DNA of 64,000 nucleotides from Streptomyces nigra (GTDB lineage: Bacteria; Actinomycetota; Actinomycetes; Streptomycetales; Streptomycetaceae), in assembly GCF_003074055.1 (NCBI RefSeq), contig NZ_CP029043.1, positions 4,642,501 to 4,706,500 on the forward strand, given 5' to 3'. The position numbers and the translations under genes are program-made. The notes beneath the pieces are model-generated. The model was not told the DNA's origin. It saw only the letters and a program-made list of their open reading frames with translations, and did not search any database. Below are positions 44,873-53,303 of the stretch, in pieces (the first letter of the stretch is position 1; each line of letters begins with the position of its first letter).

Positions 44873-44884
44873 CTACGCGCGTAG
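44873..44884. promoter_or_regulatory. Nucleoside-regulon operator (perfect), add
   Basis: CTACGCGCGTAG four bases upstream of the add -10 hexamer, that is, in the -35/-10 spacer: a repressor position. Confidence 0.82.
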
Positions 44885-45052
44885 AGGGCGCGGCTCCGCG
44901 CAGGAGGAGAGTTTTGTGGGGGAGTGCGGCTCCGTGCGGGAAGTGAAGTGCGGGGTGTGGACGGCCGGAACCGCGCTTTACACATCCGTCGATACGTAAC
45001 GGTGACCGCACGGACGGGTCGCCCGGGCTCTCGTTTCTGCCACTGTTCTGTC

Positions 45053-45814
45053 ATGGCACAGCAAGCGACGCCGGTGCGCAGGGTCCGGCTGGGCAAGGTG
45101 GTCGGGCCGGAGCCGACGGCGGTGAGCGGTGTGGTTCTGCTGCTCCCGGGTGGGGACGAGACCTCCTACCGCAGACCCGCGCCGCTGCTGGCCACCTCGC
45201 TGGTGCGTGCACTGGGGCGCCGGCTCGCTCGGGCCGGGCGGGGGGAGGGGCTCGCCGTCCACGCCGTCCACTACCGCTATCGCGGGTGGAACGGCGACGA
45301 GGCCGCGCTCATGCGGGACGCGCTGTGGGCCGCCGACGAGGTCGTACGGCTCTACGGCGATGTGCCCGTGTGTCTCGTCGGGCTCGACATGGGCGGGCGG
45401 GCGGCGTTGCGCGCGGGTGGGCATGAGGCCGTCAACTCCGTGCTCGCCATCGCCCCTTGGCTGCCGGACGAGGACGCGGCGGGCTCGCCCGAACCGGTGA
45501 AGCAGCTCGCCGGGCGGCGCGTGATGATCGTGCACGGCACGAACGACGAGCGGACCGATCCCGAACTGTCCTTCCGGCTGGCGGCGCGGGCCAAGAAGGC
45601 GAACCGGGAGGTGTGCCGGTTCGAAGTGCACTCCGATCGGCATCGGTTGCATCAGCATCGGGACGAAGTGCTGGCGCTGGCCGAGGACTTCGTCATGGGC
45701 GCGCTGTTCGGGGCCGTGTTCTCGCGGCCTGTTGTCGATGCGTTCGCGGCTCCGCCGCCGTTGGGGTTGCGGATGCCGCTTGCCTCGGGGTTCGGGAAGT
45801 CGTTGCGGCGGTAG
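45053..45814 (+). CDS. Alpha/beta-hydrolase-fold protein with Asp at the nucleophile
   Basis: 253 residues from ATG 45053. VVLLLPGGDETSYRR forms the oxyanion-side loop; the nucleophile elbow reads VGLDMGGRAAL, so the usual Ser of GxSxG is Asp. MIVHGTNDERTDP supplies the acid and VHSDRHRLHQH the likely histidine. Asp nucleophiles occur in dehalogenases and epoxide hydrolases, but overall it resembles dienelactone-hydrolase-like proteins. Substrate unknown; the Ser-to-Asp change may also mean a non-hydrolytic role. Confidence 0.75.
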   Translation: MAQQATPVRRVRLGKVVGPEPTAVSGVVLLLPGGDETSYRRPAPLLATSLVRALGRRLARAGRGEGLAVHAVHYRYRGWNGDEAALMRDALWAADEVVRLYGDVPVCLVGLDMGGRAALRAGGHEAVNSVLAIAPWLPDEDAAGSPEPVKQLAGRRVMIVHGTNDERTDPELSFRLAARAKKANREVCRFEVHSDRHRLHQHRDEVLALAEDFVMGALFGAVFSRPVVDAFAAPPPLGLRMPLASGFGKSLRR

Positions 45815-45881
45815 GGCGGGTGCGGGTGGGGTGGGGTGCGATCCGATGTGTGTCGGGGGTGGCTGGGGGCGGTTCTTCGGG

Positions 45882-46841
45882 TCAGGGGAGCAGTGTTCCT
45901 CTACGTGAGAGCAAAAACCTTTTGAACGCCGCCACCGGCGGCGTGTCCGGGCGGTCCGCCAGCCAGGCCACGCCGATCTCCCGTGCCGCCCTCGGTGCCG
46001 TGACCGTCAGCTCCCTCACCCCCGGGCGGGGTACTGCCGGCGGGGGGAGCAGCGCCACGCCCAGCCCTGCCGCCACCAGGCCCCTCAGGGTCTCCGCCTC
46101 CTCGCCCTCGAAGGCGATGCGCGGCCGGAAGCCTGCCTCACCGCACAGGTCGTCCGTGATGCGGCGCAGGCCGTAGCCCGGCTCCAGCGTCACGAAGTTC
46201 TCCTCCGCCGCCTCCGCCAGCCGGATGCGCCTGCGGGTGGCCAGGCGGTGGTCGGCGGGTACCACGAGGCGCAGTTTCTGTTCGTCCAGGCGGCGGGCCA
46301 CCAGGTCGGGGGCGTCCGGCACCGGCGACGTCAGACACAGGTCCAGCTCGCCGGCCCGCAGGCCCTCCAGCATCGCCTCCCCGTAGTTCTGCACCAGACT
46401 GAAGCGGACCCGGGGGTGGTCCGCCCTGAACGCCTGCAGCAGGCCCGGCACCGTCTCCGCGCCCATCGTGTGCAGGAAGCCGAACGCGACCTTCCCGGTC
46501 GCCGGGTCGGCGTCTGCGCGGACCTCCTCGGCCGCGCGCTCCACCTCGGCCAGTGCGCGTTCCACCGAGGTCAGGAACGTGCGGCCCGCCGGCGTCAGCG
46601 ACACCGTCCGGCCGTGCCGGGCGAACAGGTCCACCCCGAGATCCTGCTCCAGGCGGACCATGGCCCGCGACAGCGTCGACTGCGGTACGCCCATCTCCCG
46701 CGCGGCCCTCGTGACGTGCTCGGTGCGCGCCACCCCGGCGAAGTACGCGAGGCGGGGCGCCAGCAGCCGGGACATGTCGGCCATGTCTTCTGTGTCACTG
46801 AACGGTGACAGCCGACGTCGTGAACTGTGCTGATGCGCCAT
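45882..46841 (-). CDS. LysR-family transcriptional regulator
   Basis: 319 residues from ATG 46841. The helix-turn-helix reads YFAGVARTEHVTRAAREMGV followed by PQSTLSRAMVRLEQDLGVDL. The type 2 periplasmic-binding-like effector domain fills the rest. A CATAAT hexamer lies seven bases before the ATG on its strand, pointing to a leaderless mRNA; ATG 46784 is an alternative. Divergent from the MFS exporter gene with only 63 bases between, so it very likely controls that gene. Confidence 0.9.
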   Translation of the reverse strand: MAHQHSSRRRLSPFSDTEDMADMSRLLAPRLAYFAGVARTEHVTRAAREMGVPQSTLSRAMVRLEQDLGVDLFARHGRTVSLTPAGRTFLTSVERALAEVERAAEEVRADADPATGKVAFGFLHTMGAETVPGLLQAFRADHPRVRFSLVQNYGEAMLEGLRAGELDLCLTSPVPDAPDLVARRLDEQKLRLVVPADHRLATRRRIRLAEAAEENFVTLEPGYGLRRITDDLCGEAGFRPRIAFEGEEAETLRGLVAAGLGVALLPPPAVPRPGVRELTVTAPRAAREIGVAWLADRPDTPPVAAFKRFLLSRRGTLLP

Positions 46842-46859
46842 GGGAACGATTATGGCGAA

Positions 46860-46872
46860 TCCATGCATTGGA
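46860..46872. promoter_or_regulatory. Candidate LysR-type T-N11-A box
   Basis: TCCATGCATTGGA, an imperfect dyad of the T-N11-A form that LysR regulators bind, centred in the 63-base lysR/MFS gap. Confidence 0.55.
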
Positions 46873-46904
46873 CGGATCAGTGACGGCGTACGTAGCTTCG
46901 AGGC

Positions 46905-48173
46905 ATGTCTCCCGCCAGTACCGAGGCGTCCACTGCCGTGGTCGCCGCCCCCGCAGCCCCTGTCGCCGACTCCCGTATGGCTCCGGGCGGTCCCGGATAC
47001 CGCCGGATGAGCTTCGCCCTCTTCCTCGCCGGTGTCGCGACCTTCGCCCTCCTCTACTCCACGCAGGCCCTTCTGCCGCTGATCTCCGACGAGTTCGGGG
47101 TCGCGGCGAGCCAGGCCAGCTGGACGGTGGCGGCCGCGACCGGCGGACTGGCCCTGTTCGTGCTCCCCATGAGCGCCCTCTCCGAGCGGTACGGCCGCCG
47201 TACCGTCATGACGGGCTCCCTCGTCGTCGCGGTCGCCGTCGGTGTGGCCGTGCCGTTCGCGCCCAACCTGACCGCGCTCGTGGTGTTGCGGGCCGTCCAG
47301 GGCGCCGCGCTGGCCGGTCTGCCGGCCTCCGCGACCGCGTACCTCGCCGAAGAAGTGCGGCCCAAGGCGCTGATCACGGCGATCGGGCTGTTCGTCGCCG
47401 GCAACAGCGTGGGCGGCATGAGCGGCCGTGTCATCACCGGCTGGGTCGCCCAGGAGTGGGGCTGGCGTGTCGCCGTCGGTGTCATCGGCGCCCTCGCCGT
47501 GGCCTGCGCGGTCGCCTTCCGGCTGCTGCTCCCTGCGCCGCGGCACTTCACGCCCGGGTCGCTGCGGCCCCGTGTGCTGGCGCGGACCGTGCGGGACCAT
47601 CTCTCCGACCCGCTGCTGCGGCGGCTGTACGCGATCGGCGCGCTGTTCATGACCGTCTTCGGCGGCGTCTACACCGTGATCGGGTACCGGCTCACCGAGG
47701 CGCCGTTCTCGCTGCCCCAGGGCATCGTCGGCTCGATCTTCCTTGTCTATCTGGTCGGCACCGTCTCCGCCTCCACGGCGGGGCGGCTCGTGAACCGGCT
47801 GGGGCGGCGTGGGGCGCTGTACGCGGGCGCTGCGACTACGGCGGTGGGGTTGCTCGCGACCCTGGCGGGGTCGCTGCCGCTTGTGCTGCTGGGGCTCGTG
47901 CTGATCACTGCCGGGTTCTTCGCGGGGCACGCCGTGGCGTCGTCCGCGGTGAGCAGGACCGCCACGCACGGGCGTGCGCAGGCTTCGGCGCTGTATCAGT
48001 CCGCCTACTACGTCGGGTCCAGCGCGGGCAGCACCGTCGGGGCCGTCGCCTTCCACGCGGGGGGCTGGGGCGGGACCGTCGGGGTCGGGCTGCTGGCCGT
48101 CGTCGGGGTCGTGGCGATCACCCTGCTGGGGACTCGGGCGGCTCGGGCTCGGGGGGCCGTGGTGGCTGTGTGA
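46905..48173 (+). CDS. MFS exporter (YnfM-like)
   Basis: 422 residues with twelve transmembrane helices after a 34-residue polar arm. LLYSTQALLPLISDEFGV, ALSERYGRRTVMTGSL (the MFS loop 2-3 motif) and VLRAVQGAALAGLPASATAY are typical of the YnfM/arabinose-efflux group. Paired with the divergent LysR gene, a common arrangement in which the regulator senses the exported compound. Substrate unknown. Confidence 0.9.
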   Translation: MSPASTEASTAVVAAPAAPVADSRMAPGGPGYRRMSFALFLAGVATFALLYSTQALLPLISDEFGVAASQASWTVAAATGGLALFVLPMSALSERYGRRTVMTGSLVVAVAVGVAVPFAPNLTALVVLRAVQGAALAGLPASATAYLAEEVRPKALITAIGLFVAGNSVGGMSGRVITGWVAQEWGWRVAVGVIGALAVACAVAFRLLLPAPRHFTPGSLRPRVLARTVRDHLSDPLLRRLYAIGALFMTVFGGVYTVIGYRLTEAPFSLPQGIVGSIFLVYLVGTVSASTAGRLVNRLGRRGALYAGAATTAVGLLATLAGSLPLVLLGLVLITAGFFAGHAVASSAVSRTATHGRAQASALYQSAYYVGSSAGSTVGAVAFHAGGWGGTVGVGLLAVVGVVAITLLGTRAARARGAVVAV

Positions 48174-48229
48174 CGTGGCAGACGGGATCCCCCTCTCGCC
48201 GGGTTTCCGGGGGAGGGGGATTTGGGTTC

Positions 48230-48439
48230 CTACCAGGCCGTGTTCGTCCTGGCTGCCTTCTCTTCCGAGGGCAGCAGCAGCCACAGGGCTATGTAGAGCA
48301 GGAACTGCGGGCCCGGCAGGAGGCAGGAGACCAGGAAGATCACGCGCATCGTCGTGGCGGACGTGCCGAAGCGTCGCGCCAGCGCGGCGCACACTCCGCC
48401 GATCATGCGGCCGTGGGTGGGTCGGGCGAGCGCGGTCAT
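48230..48439 (-). CDS. PspC-domain membrane protein
   Basis: 69 residues. RMIGGVCAALARRFGTSATTMRV is the PspC signature, followed by a hydrophobic helix and LLLPSEEK. AGGAG eight bases before the ATG at 48439. Small stand-alone PspC proteins in actinobacteria are linked to envelope stress by family only. Confidence 0.88.
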   Translation of the reverse strand: MTALARPTHGRMIGGVCAALARRFGTSATTMRVIFLVSCLLPGPQFLLYIALWLLLPSEEKAARTNTAW

Positions 48440-48556
48440 GGTGTGGCTCCTTCGCGAGCGTCGGTCGGTGTCGGTGGCTCCTGGGCGGGCCCTCCGAGTG
48501 GTCTCTCTCTTCCACTGACCTCAACGCTACGAGGACAAACAGGGTGAAGCGTCGTG

Positions 48557-49108
48557 CTACGGGGCCATCCCGACCCTGGGGATCGTCGGGGTACGACCCT
48601 GAGACGGCTCCTCCTGGGGTACCGGGACGCGGTGGCTCCTCGGGGAGCCGCGGCGGAGGCGGGCTCGAGCCGCGGGGACCACAGCGGTGTGGGCCAGCGC
48701 TACGCCCAGCGTGTTCAGGAGGAGCGAGTCGACGTCGACCATCTGGCCGGGGACTCCGGTCTGGAGCAGTTCGATGGCCAGGGAGATCAGCGCGGCCGTC
48801 GTCGTGGTGCGGGCCAGGGAGCCCAGGGGGGACGATGTCGTCCTGCCGTGGGCCATCGGGAGCAGGACTCCGAGGGGGGCGAGGAGGGCCAGGCCCTCGA
48901 CGATGCACCTCGTCGCCTCGCGCCAGCCAAGGGCCAGGTCGGCCTGGATGCCGGCGAAGGGCTGGAGATTCGCGGGCATCACCCAGGGGACGTCCAGGGG
49001 GCGCAGCGTGAGCCAGGCGACGAACGCAAGGTGGGCGACCAGGAGGATGCCTCCTGTCGCGCGGACGCGGATCACGGCGCTGCCGCCGATGGAGCCTTGA
49101 CGCTGCAC
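48557..49108 (-). CDS. VanZ-family membrane protein
   Basis: 183 residues from GTG 49108 (GGGGA upstream, close). Four or five hydrophobic segments: GGILLVAHLAFVAWLTLRPL, LVEGLALLAPLGVLLP-like and TTAALISLAIELLQ. The conserved VDVDSLLLNTLGVALAH is the VanZ motif (DxxDxxxNxxG). Roles in wall-antibiotic tolerance are known for a few members only. The reading frame is open further upstream, but that part lies in G-rich DNA and a repeat element. Confidence 0.85.
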   Translation of the reverse strand: MQRQGSIGGSAVIRVRATGGILLVAHLAFVAWLTLRPLDVPWVMPANLQPFAGIQADLALGWREATRCIVEGLALLAPLGVLLPMAHGRTTSSPLGSLARTTTTAALISLAIELLQTGVPGQMVDVDSLLLNTLGVALAHTAVVPAARARLRRGSPRSHRVPVPQEEPSQGRTPTIPRVGMAP

Positions 49109-49266
49109 GATCCCCAAGACGCGGTCTTCGGTGGGATCGGTTCCGGGTGGGGGTGGGGTGGGGTGAGGTGTCCGCCACACGGGCGGTTTCGGGGGGCGGT
49201 GTGATGCCTGCGGCGCATCCTCGGGTTCGTGGGGGTGCGTCTCGCGCCTGCGGTGCGTCATGAGGC

Positions 49267-49374
49267 GGGGCCGGGGTGGGGGGTGTCCGTCCTCGGTCCG
49301 GCGGCTCGGGTGGATGACCTGTGCTGTCTTTTTGACGCGGGACGCTGCGGGCGGGCACCCCCCACCCCGGCCCC
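49267..49374. repeat. 108-bp intergenic inverted-repeat element, copy A
   Basis: Ends are perfect 19-bp inverted repeats (49267-49285 and 49356-49374). Interior closely matches copy B at 60428. It lies 20 bases past the stop of a minus-strand lipoprotein gene, so it would form a long hairpin at the 3' end of the afsQ transcript. See findings. Confidence 0.85.
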
Positions 49375-49393
49375 TCACCGCCGTAGGCGGGTG

Positions 49394-49993
49394 TCAGGTC
49401 GTCGCCACCTCGGTCGACGGGGGCTCGGTGGTGCCGGGGCGGGTGCGGACCTCGTCCGTGCACTCGTAGCGGCGGGGGGTGCCCGTGGGGCCGCCCAGGA
49501 TGACCGAGCCGTCGCCCTCCGCCGCCGCGGAGTCCGAGAGGGTGCAGACGATCTGGGCCAGGGCGTAGCTGGTGAGGGTGGACGGGGTGGTTGTCAGGCG
49601 CAGGGTTTCGTCCGGGTCGTTTCTGCGGGGGCCCGCTACGTCCATCGCGCCTCGGAGGTCCGTGGTGTAGCCGGCCTCCTTCTCGGCCGGGGAGGGCGTT
49701 GCCTGGAGTTCCTCGAGGAGGCCCTGGGCCACCAGGACGCGGCGGGCCGCGTCGGCCGTGCCGTCGGGGACGCGGATGGTGCGGTCCACCGCGACCAGCT
49801 GGGAGCCGCAGAGCAGGAAGACCTGGACCGGGAGGCCGCGGGTGGCCTGGGGGGAGGCGTCCGGTTCCGAGAGCGAGCAGTGGACGCGGGAGGGGGCCGG
49901 GCCGAAGTTGGTGGGGACTTCCGTGGACCGTATGCCGCAGCCGGCCAGGGTTATGGCCGCCAGGGTGAGGAGGGCCGTGAGGCGCGGGGTCAT
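49394..49993 (-). CDS. Lipoprotein of the afsQ locus
   Basis: 199 residues. MTPRLTALLTLAAITLAGCG is a lipoprotein signal with the Cys at residue 19. The middle (LPVQVFLLCGSQLVAVDRTI, then ARRVLVAQGLLEEL) resembles the GerMN domain found in LpqB-like and spore-germination proteins. Its ATG shares one base with the stop of the sensor kinase gene (TGATG). This argues that it acts with AfsQ1/AfsQ2, perhaps as an extracytoplasmic sensor accessory. The neighbouring gene in S. coelicolor is likewise a lipoprotein. Confidence 0.85.
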   Translation of the reverse strand: MTPRLTALLTLAAITLAGCGIRSTEVPTNFGPAPSRVHCSLSEPDASPQATRGLPVQVFLLCGSQLVAVDRTIRVPDGTADAARRVLVAQGLLEELQATPSPAEKEAGYTTDLRGAMDVAGPRRNDPDETLRLTTTPSTLTSYALAQIVCTLSDSAAAEGDGSVILGGPTGTPRRYECTDEVRTRPGTTEPPSTEVATT

Positions 49994-51510
49994 CAGTCCT
50001 CCTTCTTCGGTTCGTCCCGGGGGAGGCGCAGGGTGAAGACGGCGCCGCCCTCGGGGGAGTTCGCGGCGGTGATCTCGCCGCCGTGGATGTGGGCGTTCTC
50101 CAGGGCGATGGAGAGGCCCAGGCCGCTTCCCTCGGAGCGTGGGCGGGAGGCGCTGGCCTTGTAGAAGCGGTCGAAGACGTGCGGGAGGACGTCCTCGGGG
50201 ATGCCGGGGCCGTGGTCGCGTACGTCGATCACCACCGCGTCGTCCTCCTCGCGGACCGTGACGCGGACCGGGGAGCCGCCGTGCTTGAGCGCGTTGCCGA
50301 TCAGGTTGGCCAGGATGACGTCGAGGCGGCGGGGGTCGAGGCGGGCCATGATGCCGCGTTCGGCGTCGAGTTCGACCGCGTCCAGCCAGGCGCGGGCGTC
50401 GATGCACGCCGTGATCTGGTCGGCCACGTCGACGTCGTCGAGGACCAGGCGGGCCGTGCCCGCGTCGAAGCGGGTGACCTCCATCAGGTTCTCGACCAGG
50501 TCATTCAGGCGGCGGGTCTCGCTGACGACGAGGCGGACCGCCGGTTCGATCATGGGGTCCACCGAGCCGGTCTCCGCCTCCAGTTCCTCTTCGAGGACCT
50601 CGGTGACTGCCGTGATCGCGGTGAGCGGGGTGCGCAGTTCGTGGGACATGTCGGCCACGAAGCGGCGGGACGCCTCGTCGCGGCCGGCCATGTCGGCGAC
50701 CCGTTTCTCCAGCGCTTCGGCCGCGTTGTTGAACGTCCGGGAGAGGTCCGCGAGTTCGTCCGTGCCGGACACCCTGAGGCGGGTGTCGAGTTTGCCTTCG
50801 CCCAGGCGGCGGGCGGCGACCCCCAGGCGGTGCACCGGCTTCAGTACGGTCGTGGCGGCCGCTTGCGCGAGGAGTGCCGAGCCGATCAGGGCCAAGCCGG
50901 TGGCGATCCCTAGGGACCAGGCCAGGGAGTTGAGGTCCTTGGCCTCCTGTTCGAGGGACTTGAGCATGTAGCCGGTCGGGCCTCCGCCGATGACCTTGGT
51001 GCCGGCTATCAGATACGGCTTGTCGTCCTCGACGATCCGCTGCCAGTACAGGTGGTACTCGGCCTTGTCGGAGTCGACCTTGTCGTTCACCGCCGTACGC
51101 AGCGACTTGGGCACGTCGGCGAGCGTGAAGCCGTCCAGGGCGCCCGAACTGCTGGACAGCGGCTTGCCGTCGGCGTCCTGGGCGACGAGCAGCACGCTGA
51201 AGCGCTGGCTGCTGTTCGCCATCTGGCCCGCGGTGTGCTGCAGTTCGTCCTGCGTCGGGTTCTCGGGGAGAAGGGCCGCGCGGTTCTGCATCTCCTGCTG
51301 GAAGTCGCGCAGCACCGCGTCCTGGGTGCGGGTGAGGACCGCCTCCCGGTTGAGCCAGTACGCGATCCCGGAGGCGGAGACGGCGGCGGTGAGCGCCACC
51401 AGGCCGAAGACGACCACCAGCCGCAGCCGCAGACTGGTGAAACGCAGCCTCGACCACACTCCCTTGCGAGCCGCGGCCCAGCCGCGGAGATCCTTCTGTG
51501 CGTCCGTCAC
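49993..51510 (-). CDS. afsQ2: Sensor histidine kinase AfsQ2
   Basis: 505 residues from GTG 51510, overlapping the afsQ1 stop by four bases. Transmembrane helix about 27-47, an extracytoplasmic sensor segment of roughly 150 residues, a second helix about 205-227, a HAMP domain (VHRLGVAARRLGEGKLDTRL), HisKA with phospho-acceptor His in ADMSHELRTPL, and HATPase_c with NALKHGG, DHGPGIP and GSGLGLSI. It phosphorylates AfsQ1. The AfsQ system affects antibiotic production and nitrogen response in S. coelicolor (established). Confidence 0.93.
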   Translation of the reverse strand: MTDAQKDLRGWAAARKGVWSRLRFTSLRLRLVVVFGLVALTAAVSASGIAYWLNREAVLTRTQDAVLRDFQQEMQNRAALLPENPTQDELQHTAGQMANSSQRFSVLLVAQDADGKPLSSSSGALDGFTLADVPKSLRTAVNDKVDSDKAEYHLYWQRIVEDDKPYLIAGTKVIGGGPTGYMLKSLEQEAKDLNSLAWSLGIATGLALIGSALLAQAAATTVLKPVHRLGVAARRLGEGKLDTRLRVSGTDELADLSRTFNNAAEALEKRVADMAGRDEASRRFVADMSHELRTPLTAITAVTEVLEEELEAETGSVDPMIEPAVRLVVSETRRLNDLVENLMEVTRFDAGTARLVLDDVDVADQITACIDARAWLDAVELDAERGIMARLDPRRLDVILANLIGNALKHGGSPVRVTVREEDDAVVIDVRDHGPGIPEDVLPHVFDRFYKASASRPRSEGSGLGLSIALENAHIHGGEITAANSPEGGAVFTLRLPRDEPKKED

Positions 51511-52184
51511 TGAGGCGCGTCCAGGCGGTAGCCGACCCCGCGTACGGTACGGATCAGGGTGGGCGAGGACGGGACGTCCTCGACCTTGGCGCGCAGGCGC
51601 GGCACACAGGCGTCCACCAGGCGCGAGTCGCCGAGGTAGTCGTGCTCCCAGACCAGGCGCAGGAGTTGCTGCCGGGAGAGGGCCTGGCCGGGGCGGCGGC
51701 TCAGTTCGAGGAGCAGGCGCAGCTCGGTCGGCGTGAGCTGCAGGTCCTCGCCGTTCTTCGTGACGGTCATCGCCGCCCGGTCGATCACCAGGCTGCCGAA
51801 GGTCGCCGCGTCGTTGGACTCGCGCTCCCCGCGGCGCAGCACCGCGCGGATCCGGGCGTCCAGCACCCTGCCCTGCACGGGCTTGACCACATAGTCGTCC
51901 GCGCCGGACTCCAGGCCGACCACGACGTCGATGTCGTCGCTGCGGGCGGTGAGCAGGATGATCGGCAGCTGGTCGGTGCGCCGGATGCGCCGGCACACCT
52001 CGAAGCCGTCGATGCCTGGCAGCATCACGTCCAGCACGATCAGGTCCGGCCGCTGCTCGCGCAGCAGCTTCAGGCCGTCCTCACCGGTGGCAGCCGTGGC
52101 TACCCGGTGACCCTGGCGGGTGAGCGAAAGCTCCAGGGCCGTGCGGATGGCGTCGTCGTCCTCGATCAGCAACAGGGAAGGCAC
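51507..52184 (-). CDS. afsQ1: Response regulator AfsQ1
   Basis: 225 residues from GTG 52184 (an ATG three codons upstream is possible); this length equals my memory of S. coelicolor AfsQ1. Receiver domain: LLLIEDDDAIRTALELS, phospho-acceptor Asp in LIVLDVMLPGIDGFE, Thr in ILLTARSDD, Lys in VVKPVQ. OmpR/PhoB-type winged helix ends RTVRGVGYRLD. Divergent from sigQ, with the AfsQ1 box in between. Confidence 0.95.
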   Translation of the reverse strand: MPSLLLIEDDDAIRTALELSLTRQGHRVATAATGEDGLKLLREQRPDLIVLDVMLPGIDGFEVCRRIRRTDQLPIILLTARSDDIDVVVGLESGADDYVVKPVQGRVLDARIRAVLRRGERESNDAATFGSLVIDRAAMTVTKNGEDLQLTPTELRLLLELSRRPGQALSRQQLLRLVWEHDYLGDSRLVDACVPRLRAKVEDVPSSPTLIRTVRGVGYRLDAPQ

Positions 52185-52277
52185 GCCGCACATTCTGGCC
52201 CATGCGGGGGTGGTGTTTCGACACCTGTACGAGCAGTTCGGTCTCGCGCGCGTGGAGGCGGGGTGTCACGGACCCCT

Positions 52278-52293
52278 GTGACAGGTCTGTGAC
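52278..52293. promoter_or_regulatory. AfsQ1 binding box
   Basis: GTGAC-N6-GTGAC, exactly the published AfsQ1 consensus GTNAC-N6-GTNAC, in the afsQ1-sigQ intergenic region. A third GTCAC lies at 52265-52269, giving a three-unit array. Confidence 0.85.
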
Positions 52294-52390
52294 AGTCGGC
52301 GGACAGGGCCATGAAAGTGGCCGGGCAAGCTTTTCGGCACAGGCAAGACAGCACCGAGAACACCGGTAAGTCCACGACGGGGGGCGCGAG

Positions 52391-53119
52391 ATGAACACGC
52401 TGCACGGCACCAGCACCAGCGCAGTGATCACGCGTCTGCACGACGTGAACGGGGGCCGGGGTACGGCGGGGCGGGGGTGCGCTCGCGGCACGGGGCGTCA
52501 GCACACCGGCTACATGACGGTGGTCGACGGCCGCACGGGGGAGACGCACGGGGGAACCGCGTACAGGGAGGACTCGGGGGAGAGCCGGCGCTCGCTGTCG
52601 GAGGCGGAGTTCACCGCCTACGTCCAGGAGCGCCGCGCCTCCCTGTACGCCACCGCCTACCACCTGACCGGTGACCGCTTCGAGGCCGAGGACCTGCTGC
52701 AGAGCGCGCTGTTCTCGACCTACCGGGCGTGGGACCGGATCAGCGACAAGGCCGCCGTGGGTGGCTACCTGCGGCGGACGATGACGAACCTGCACATCAG
52801 CGCGTGGCGCCGCCGCAAGCTGAACGAGTACCCGACCGAGGAGCTGCCGGAGACGGCCGGCGACACGGACGCGATGCGGGGCACCGAGCTGCGCGCGGTC
52901 CTGTGGCAGGCGCTGGCCCGGCTGCCCGAACTCCAGCGGACGATGCTGGTCCTGCGCTACTACGAGGGCCGCACCGACCCGGAGATCGCGGAGATCCTCG
53001 ACATCAGTGTCGGCACGGTGAAGTCGAGCATCTGGCGGTCGCTCCGCCGGCTGCGTGAGGACGAGGTCCTCAGCTTCGGCCGTGACGAGGAGGACGCCTT
53101 CGGGGAGCTTGTCGCCTGA
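52391..53119 (+). CDS. sigQ: RNA polymerase sigma factor SigQ
   Basis: 242 residues from ATG 52391 (ATG 52514 is possible). Region 2 begins at FTAYVQERRASLYATAYHLT with GDRFEAEDLLQSALFSTYRAW. Region 4 is LPELQRTMLVLRYYEGRT, then the helix-turn-helix EIAEILDISVGTVKSSIWRS. SigE-like (actinobacterial sigma-70 family TIGR02983 type). Divergent from afsQ1 and, in S. coelicolor, a target of AfsQ1. The N-terminal ~60 residues are low-complexity and may not all be translated. Confidence 0.92.
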   Translation: MNTLHGTSTSAVITRLHDVNGGRGTAGRGCARGTGRQHTGYMTVVDGRTGETHGGTAYREDSGESRRSLSEAEFTAYVQERRASLYATAYHLTGDRFEAEDLLQSALFSTYRAWDRISDKAAVGGYLRRTMTNLHISAWRRRKLNEYPTEELPETAGDTDAMRGTELRAVLWQALARLPELQRTMLVLRYYEGRTDPEIAEILDISVGTVKSSIWRSLRRLREDEVLSFGRDEEDAFGELVA

Positions 53120-53212
53120 AGGTGAAGGGGGGACCGCTCGGGGGAGCGGTGCAGGGAGGGGGACTCACGGGGGGCTGGGGGGCCACCGGGGGGAACTACG
53201 GGGGAACGGGGG

Positions 53213-53281
53213 GTGCTCCGCCACGGGGGAAGCGGTGGAGCACGACGGTGCGGGGCCGGGGCCGGGGGGTCCGCGGCCCCG
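53213..53281 (+). terminator. Terminators downstream of sigQ
   Basis: Two hairpins: GTGCTCCGCC/GGTGGAGCAC (53213-53243) and CGGGGCC/GGCCCCG (53251-53281), the second followed by GTTT. They end a strikingly G-rich stretch starting at about 53120. Confidence 0.65.
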
Positions 53282-53303
53282 TTTCCGTGTGTGGGGTCGG
53301 TGG

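Noticed and set aside
45882-49463. A 1,193-residue reading of the LysR frame extending upstream through the MFS, PspC and VanZ genes
   Set aside because: Only the last 319 codons match a known fold; the rest is antisense or intergenic and crosses well-supported genes.
53120-53303. Extended coding region after sigQ
   Set aside because: The sequence is made of G runs and hairpins; translations are Gly/Arg low-complexity, so it is treated as terminator and G-rich spacer.
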